Source: Cyanobacteria bacterium SZAS LIN-3 (GTDB taxonomy: Bacteria > Cyanobacteriota > Vampirovibrionia > Obscuribacterales > Obscuribacteraceae). From it: a DNA stretch of 35,294 nt. The stretch covers positions 1 to 35,294 of the forward strand of contig JAFEAV010000067.1 in assembly GCA_018266215.1 (NCBI GenBank), given 5' to 3'. Of the stretch, positions 32,121 to 35,294 are shown piece after piece; the first letter of the stretch is position 1, and each line of letters opens with the position of its first letter. Both the position numbers and the translations under genes were made by a program. The notes under the pieces are model-generated. The model was not told the origin of the DNA, did not search any database, and worked only from the letters and a program-made list of their open reading frames with translations.

Positions 32121-33596
32121 CTTGGCTTTGCGGGCCCCGGCCCAGCCGTCCAGGATCTTCAAAACAGCGCGACCGACAGCCAGAGCACCGGGCGGTACAT
32201 TTTTGCCGACCACTGTGCCCGCGGCCAGAACCGATTCGGCACCCATTTCAACCGGGGCTACCAGGACCGAATTAGAGCCGGTGGAGGCCCCGTCGCCAAT
32301 GACCGTGCGGTCCTTCTTCTTGGTTATGTGATCGTAATTGGCGGTAATCGTGCCCGCCCCGATATTGACGTTGGAGCCCAGGCTGGCGTCGCCGATATAG
32401 CTCAGGTGGCCGACATTGGTGTGCTGGCCTATGTCGGCTTTCTTCAATTCCACAAAATTGCCGATTTTGCAGAAGTCGCCCACTTCGTTGCCGTCACGCA
32501 CATGGGCAAAGGGGCCAACCCTGGTGTCCGAGCCAATTTTGGAATTGGCCAGATGGGAAGAAACAATCACGGTGCGATCGCCCACCGTAACAGGGCCTTT
32601 CATCAGAACATTGGGCCCGATCTGACAGTTGCGGCCAATCTTGATCGCCCCCGTCAGGTAGCAGCCGGGCAATATTATAGTTTCGGCGCCTATTTCTACT
32701 TCAGGTGAAATCCAGGTGGACTGAGGATCCACAACCGTGACTCCGGACTGAAGCGAAAGTTTTTCGATGGTTATATCGCGCAACAGGCGGATGGCTTCAG
32801 CCAGCTCCAGACGAGAATTGATGCCCGCCACCTGCCGGGAGTCATTGAGAACGAGCGCCTGAGCCCCGTGCCCGTGCTCGTAGGCCCAGGCAACAAGATC
32901 AGTCAGATAATATTCGTTTTGCTTATTGTTGTTGGACAGGCCCTTAAGTCCCTCGGCCGCTTCCGGCCAGGCCAGGGCATAGATGCCGGTATTGATTTCT
33001 TTAATCAACTTTTGCTCGGACGTAGCATCCTTGTCTTCGACGATACCGCGCACACGGCCCTCATAGTCGCGCAGGATGCGGCCGTAGTTTTTGGCGTCCA
33101 GCAGCTCGGTCGTGAGAGCCGTGACCACACCCCTGGTGGCATGATGATGATCCAGCAGGGCTTTGAGCGATTCGGCCTGGATAACGGGCGCATCGCCCAC
33201 GGTCACTATCAATGTGCCTTTGAAATCCCCCAGTGCCGGGGCCACCTGCAAAAGGGCGTGCCCGGTACCCAGCTGGGGCTCCTGCAAATGGCAGGAATAA
33301 GCGGTCGGCGGATTGTTTTGCTTGAGAAAGCCCTCCACCTGGTCGCTGGCATGGCCGACAACCACATGCAAGTGCTCGATATCGGTCCCGGCGGCGGCCA
33401 CAGCCTCAACCACCCGACTGATGACGGCCTTGCCGAATACGTCATGCAATACCTTGGGCAGGCTGGACTTCATCCGCTTACCCTGACCGGCGGCCAGGAT
33501 CACGCCTCTGACCGGGCCGTGCGAAACGCTGGTCAAATCCCCGTCACCGGTGCCTTTTCCCGTCCCGTTTCCATTGGCTTTACCGCCAGCCTGCAT
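32115..33596 (-). CDS. glmU: Bifunctional GlmU (GlcNAc-1-P uridyltransferase / GlcN-1-P acetyltransferase)
   Basis: The 493-residue product makes UDP-GlcNAc in two steps for peptidoglycan and lipopolysaccharide. The uridyltransferase domain starts with VILAAGQGKRMKSSLPKVLH at about residue 33, the nucleotide-binding signature. The GTGHALLQVAPAL block and the VGDAP metal site follow. The left-handed beta-helix acetyltransferase domain contains INTGIYA-following repeats and the catalytic region VGHLSYIGDASLGSNVNIGA with GTITANYDH. A Gly/Asn/Thr-rich extension of about 28 residues precedes the enzyme and is unusual against the 456-residue E. coli protein. GGAGG lies about 12 bases ahead of the ATG. 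A structured RNA with its own terminator lies upstream. Confidence 0.95.
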   Translation of the reverse strand: MQAGGKANGNGTGKGTGDGDLTSVSHGPVRGVILAAGQGKRMKSSLPKVLHDVFGKAVISRVVEAVAAAGTDIEHLHVVVGHASDQVEGFLKQNNPPTAYSCHLQEPQLGTGHALLQVAPALGDFKGTLIVTVGDAPVIQAESLKALLDHHHATRGVVTALTTELLDAKNYGRILRDYEGRVRGIVEDKDATSEQKLIKEINTGIYALAWPEAAEGLKGLSNNNKQNEYYLTDLVAWAYEHGHGAQALVLNDSRQVAGINSRLELAEAIRLLRDITIEKLSLQSGVTVVDPQSTWISPEVEIGAETIILPGCYLTGAIKIGRNCQIGPNVLMKGPVTVGDRTVIVSSHLANSKIGSDTRVGPFAHVRDGNEVGDFCKIGNFVELKKADIGQHTNVGHLSYIGDASLGSNVNIGAGTITANYDHITKKKDRTVIGDGASTGSNSVLVAPVEMGAESVLAAGTVVGKNVPPGALAVGRAVLKILDGWAGARKAKK

Positions 33597-33670
33597 AATG
33601 GTCTGAGCCTCCGCGCGATGAAAAAAATCAATTTATCACAGTGAGCAAGGGCTGTGGCGAGGCCGGACAA

Positions 33671-33698
33671 GAAAAAACCCCGCCTTGTGGGCGGGGTT
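33671..33698 (-). terminator. Strong intrinsic terminator on the minus strand
   Basis: CCCCGCC (33678-33684) pairs with GGCGGGG (33690-33696) over a five-base loop. On the minus strand six T's follow directly (rc of 33672-33677). No protein gene ends here, so it ends an RNA made from the gap upstream of glmU. Confidence 0.88.
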
Positions 33699-33774
33699 CA
33701 AAATGTTCGCAGAGTTGGTGCTGCCCCAACAGGCTCTATCCCTAGTGCCTCTCGTCTGGAGTGGCTGCGTTAGA

Positions 33775-33813
33775 CTATTTATTTGTATCCGCAAACCAAC
33801 GGTCCATCACCAT
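33775..33813 (-). CDS. Possible 12-residue leader peptide
   Basis: An ATG at 33813 with AAAGG six bases ahead opens a 12-codon frame, MVMDRWFADTNK, ending at TAG 33775-33777. It overlaps one half of the long-range helix in the candidate RNA. It is too short to support on its own; the ribosome binding site and the position before alternative stems and a terminator are the only evidence. Confidence 0.3.
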   Translation of the reverse strand: MVMDRWFADTNK

Positions 33814-33845
33814 CTTTAACCTTTCGTTTATTTTGCCCGTAACGT

Positions 33846-33875
33846 TTTATAAGCTACCGGGAATATAGATCTCAG
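33846..33875 (-). promoter_or_regulatory. Candidate promoter of the RNA upstream of glmU
   Basis: On the minus strand a CTGAGA box (rc of 33870-33875, four of six) and a TATAAA box (rc of 33846-33851, five of six) are 18 bases apart. Transcription would start near 33838. Confidence 0.4.
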
Positions 33876-33988
33876 CTGTTCAGCATCTACGACATGGTCT
33901 TTAAAAATAGACAGCTGATAACTTTTGACCCCATGGTTGCGCCCTTTCCAGAGCACTCTTAGTATTAGAAGACGGTAGAGATATCAAT

Positions 33989-34852
33989 ATGTTGCCGGTC
34001 GTACGAATCAAACACCTCAAATCACTCATGCCGGCGGCAGCGACGCTTGTTTCATGTCTCTTAACACTCCTGGCTCTGGCCTGGGTGGCTAGCTTGCAAT
34101 CGGCACTGGCCCTGCGACCGGCCGCCTTGCAGCCGGGGACGGGGCTCGCCGCCTCGGTTTATCCGCAGTTTAAGAGCAATGTCGGGACCATCCACTGGTT
34201 AAAAGAGCAGATGCCGCTCAAAGTCTACATCAGCCATGGCCTCACCCTGGACAGCGTCATGGACCCGGCCCTGGGTGCGCCCATAGCCAATATAGACAAC
34301 CTGCCGGCCTGGCCAAAACTGGTCGCGGCCCTGATTGAGCGCCCCGAAAAATGGAAAACCCTGACCCAGGCCGGTGGTTTCCTGCCCGGCCACTATCAGG
34401 CGGCCAAAGAAGGCGTCCTGGCCTGGAAAATTTTTGAGCCCGAGGGCCTGATCAAATACGAGCTGACCGAGGATCCCGAGGAAGCGGACATCTATGTCTT
34501 CTTCACCCATCACTTCGTCACCAAGCTGGGCATGGCTCTCTTCGCCAATGACATACGCGGATACACTTCCAAAACCAACTTTTCCTACGCCGCGATTATG
34601 CGCGGCGCCAAAGCCAACTTCCAGCCTGTGGTCTGCGTCCTGCGCACCACGGATAACCAGGGACAACCGATGCCTCTGGGCAAGATGAAGGCCGCGGCCA
34701 TGCATGAGTTTGGACATGCGCTGGGCATCGAGGGGCACAGCACCAACAATGGCGACCTGATGAGCATCTATTACGGTCGCGGCGTAATCTCGCCCAACGA
34801 CGCGGATACCCTGCGGTATCTCTATCACTTGACACCAGATTTAATACCATAG
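33989..34852 (+). CDS. Secreted or anchored matrixin-like zinc metalloprotease
   Basis: The 287-residue product has an N-terminal hydrophobic segment (PAAATLVSCLLTLLALAWVA) as a signal or anchor. The zinc site is AAMHEFGHALGIEGHS with H239, E240, H243 and H250, followed by a Met-turn at NNGDLMS (Met258). The third zinc ligand is one residue farther than in classic HExxHxxGxxH, a HExxHxxGxxGH variant that I recall from some bacterial and cyanobacterial matrixin-like proteins. It should cut peptides outside the cytoplasm; the substrate is unknown. AGAG lies about nine bases before the ATG. The next gene starts 14 bases after its stop. Confidence 0.8.
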   Translation: MLPVVRIKHLKSLMPAAATLVSCLLTLLALAWVASLQSALALRPAALQPGTGLAASVYPQFKSNVGTIHWLKEQMPLKVYISHGLTLDSVMDPALGAPIANIDNLPAWPKLVAALIERPEKWKTLTQAGGFLPGHYQAAKEGVLAWKIFEPEGLIKYELTEDPEEADIYVFFTHHFVTKLGMALFANDIRGYTSKTNFSYAAIMRGAKANFQPVVCVLRTTDNQGQPMPLGKMKAAAMHEFGHALGIEGHSTNNGDLMSIYYGRGVISPNDADTLRYLYHLTPDLIP

Positions 34853-34865
34853 CAGGGCCTCGATT

Positions 34866-35294
34866 ATGCCAGGGGGAAGAGACTCAAATAATTTCAATGC
34901 GAGGCGTCCGCCCCGGCGCAAGAGCTGGGACGAGGACAGCTCGGAAGACGAAATCGCCGACCGCCCCTACCGGGCCAGCGACTACGATCCCAAGCCCGAC
35001 AGACCGCTCTTCCCCGCCGCCGACAGCGAATCGGAAGAACCTCCCTACCGCAGCGGCAGCACCGGCGGGCGCTCCACCAGCGCCTCACGCATGGCCGGTC
35101 GCGGCGGCTCATCCCGGAGCGCGCGAGGAGAGAAACGCGACGGCTTCGAGGAAGACAAAAAAGAGCGCTCCCGGCAGGGGCGCAAACGACTTCTCAAATT
35201 ACTGGGCAACCAGGCACTGTGCCTGGTCTTCATCTTTGGCCTGATCGGCACTTGCAACTGGATTGCCACAGACTACAGCGGTGACTACCTGGGG
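34866..35294 (+). CDS. Membrane protein with long disordered N-terminus (partial)
   Basis: The frame runs from the ATG at 34866 to the right edge without a stop. The first 110 or so residues are strongly charged and Arg/Ser/Gly-rich with many acidic residues (SWDEDSSEDEIADRPYRASD, later GRSTSASRMAGRGGSSRSAR), so probably disordered and cytoplasmic. A membrane helix follows (QALCLVFIFGLIGTCNWIA) and then external sequence begins. No domain is visible before the edge. The gene lies 14 bases after the metalloprotease, suggesting an operon. An AGGG-type site is not clear. Confidence 0.7.
   Translation, partial: MPGGRDSNNFNARRPPRRKSWDEDSSEDEIADRPYRASDYDPKPDRPLFPAADSESEEPPYRSGSTGGRSTSASRMAGRGGSSRSARGEKRDGFEEDKKERSRQGRKRLLKLLGNQALCLVFIFGLIGTCNWIATDYSGDYLG

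Larger units (their letters stand above)
33671..33838 (-). ncRNA. Putative structured RNA or attenuator leader upstream of glmU
   Basis: A minus-strand transcript of about 165-170 bases is implied by a candidate promoter (33846-33875) and a strong terminator (33671-33698). It includes a 12-codon ORF at 33775-33813, then stems GTTGG/CCAAC (33714-33730) and AGGC/GCCT (33731-33750). A nine-pair helix joins 33705-33713 to 33788-33796 (two G-U pairs), and is mutually exclusive with a five-pair stem 33708-33712/33765-33769. It could be a stable small RNA or a transcription attenuator of glmU. No known RNA family core is recognised. Confidence 0.4.
33597..33988. other. Intergenic region 33597-33988
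   Basis: This 392-base gap lies between the divergent glmU and the matrixin-like gene. It holds a candidate minus-strand RNA (33671-33838) with a promoter and a strong terminator, described separately. The rest should hold the glmU promoter (33600-33670) and the plus-strand promoter (33880-33980), neither of which stands out. Confidence 0.5.

Noticed and set aside
1..35294. CRISPR arrays, insertion sequences, phage genes
   Set aside because: No repeat-spacer pattern, transposase or phage motif was seen on either strand.

Overview
The window is a gene-dense bacterial chromosome segment of moderately high GC. It carries one tRNA, and I see no insertion sequence, phage gene or CRISPR array. The organism is Gram-negative in plan: a TolC-type outer-membrane channel, an AmiC-type periplasmic amidase, lipoproteins and a Tat-exported lipoprotein are all present. 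The mix of genes (GAF/GGDEF signalling, DUF547, CoaX, a HExxHxxGxxGH matrixin-like protease, a lysine-rich HU) would suit the non-photosynthetic sister lineage of cyanobacteria (Vampirovibrionia/Melainabacteria, Obscuribacter-like). That placement is inference from gene content and cannot be proved here.

Layout. 1-3231: the C-terminus of a rhomboid protease, then a minus-strand group (beta-rich protein; an exported TPR protein overlapping an exported DUF4412-like protein). 3369-8046: a small membrane protein, then a tightly overlapping plus-strand operon for a family-5 peptide-type ABC importer (lipoprotein, two permeases, a membrane-anchored four-cysteine miniprotein) with no ATPase gene. 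8036-9642: a minus-strand SGNH-hydrolase-like protein behind a near-consensus promoter and a strongly structured leader. 9728-13250: a MerR-type regulator translationally coupled to a 978-residue VIT/vWA protein; its promoter overlaps a perfect dyad and appears to give a leaderless mRNA. 13362-17228: a 1287-1288 residue GAF/GGDEF protein whose HD-GYP-like end has lost its metal ligands.

17506-22298: a methyltransferase converging on a pucR-potA-potD minus-strand group without potB/potC. 22421-24603: an HU protein with a lysine/alanine tail, two small proteins and a HAD acid phosphatase. 24605-27209: a TolC-like channel and an isochorismatase-family hydrolase. 27387-27462: tRNA-Ala(GGC). 27609-31266: a plus-strand operon of DUF547 protein, N-acetylmuramoyl-L-alanine amidase and type III pantothenate kinase, with a small convergent ORF overlapping its end. 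31779-35294: a small Sm-like protein, glmU, a putative structured RNA with its own terminator upstream of glmU, a secreted matrixin-like protease, and the start of a membrane protein with a disordered charged N-terminus.

The most unusual signals are two structured minus-strand RNA regions (about 9425-9607 and 33671-33838), the dyad over the merR start, and the degenerate HD-GYP domain. The window mixes envelope housekeeping (glmU, amidase, TolC), cofactor synthesis (coaX) and accessory signalling or transport genes whose partners must lie elsewhere.
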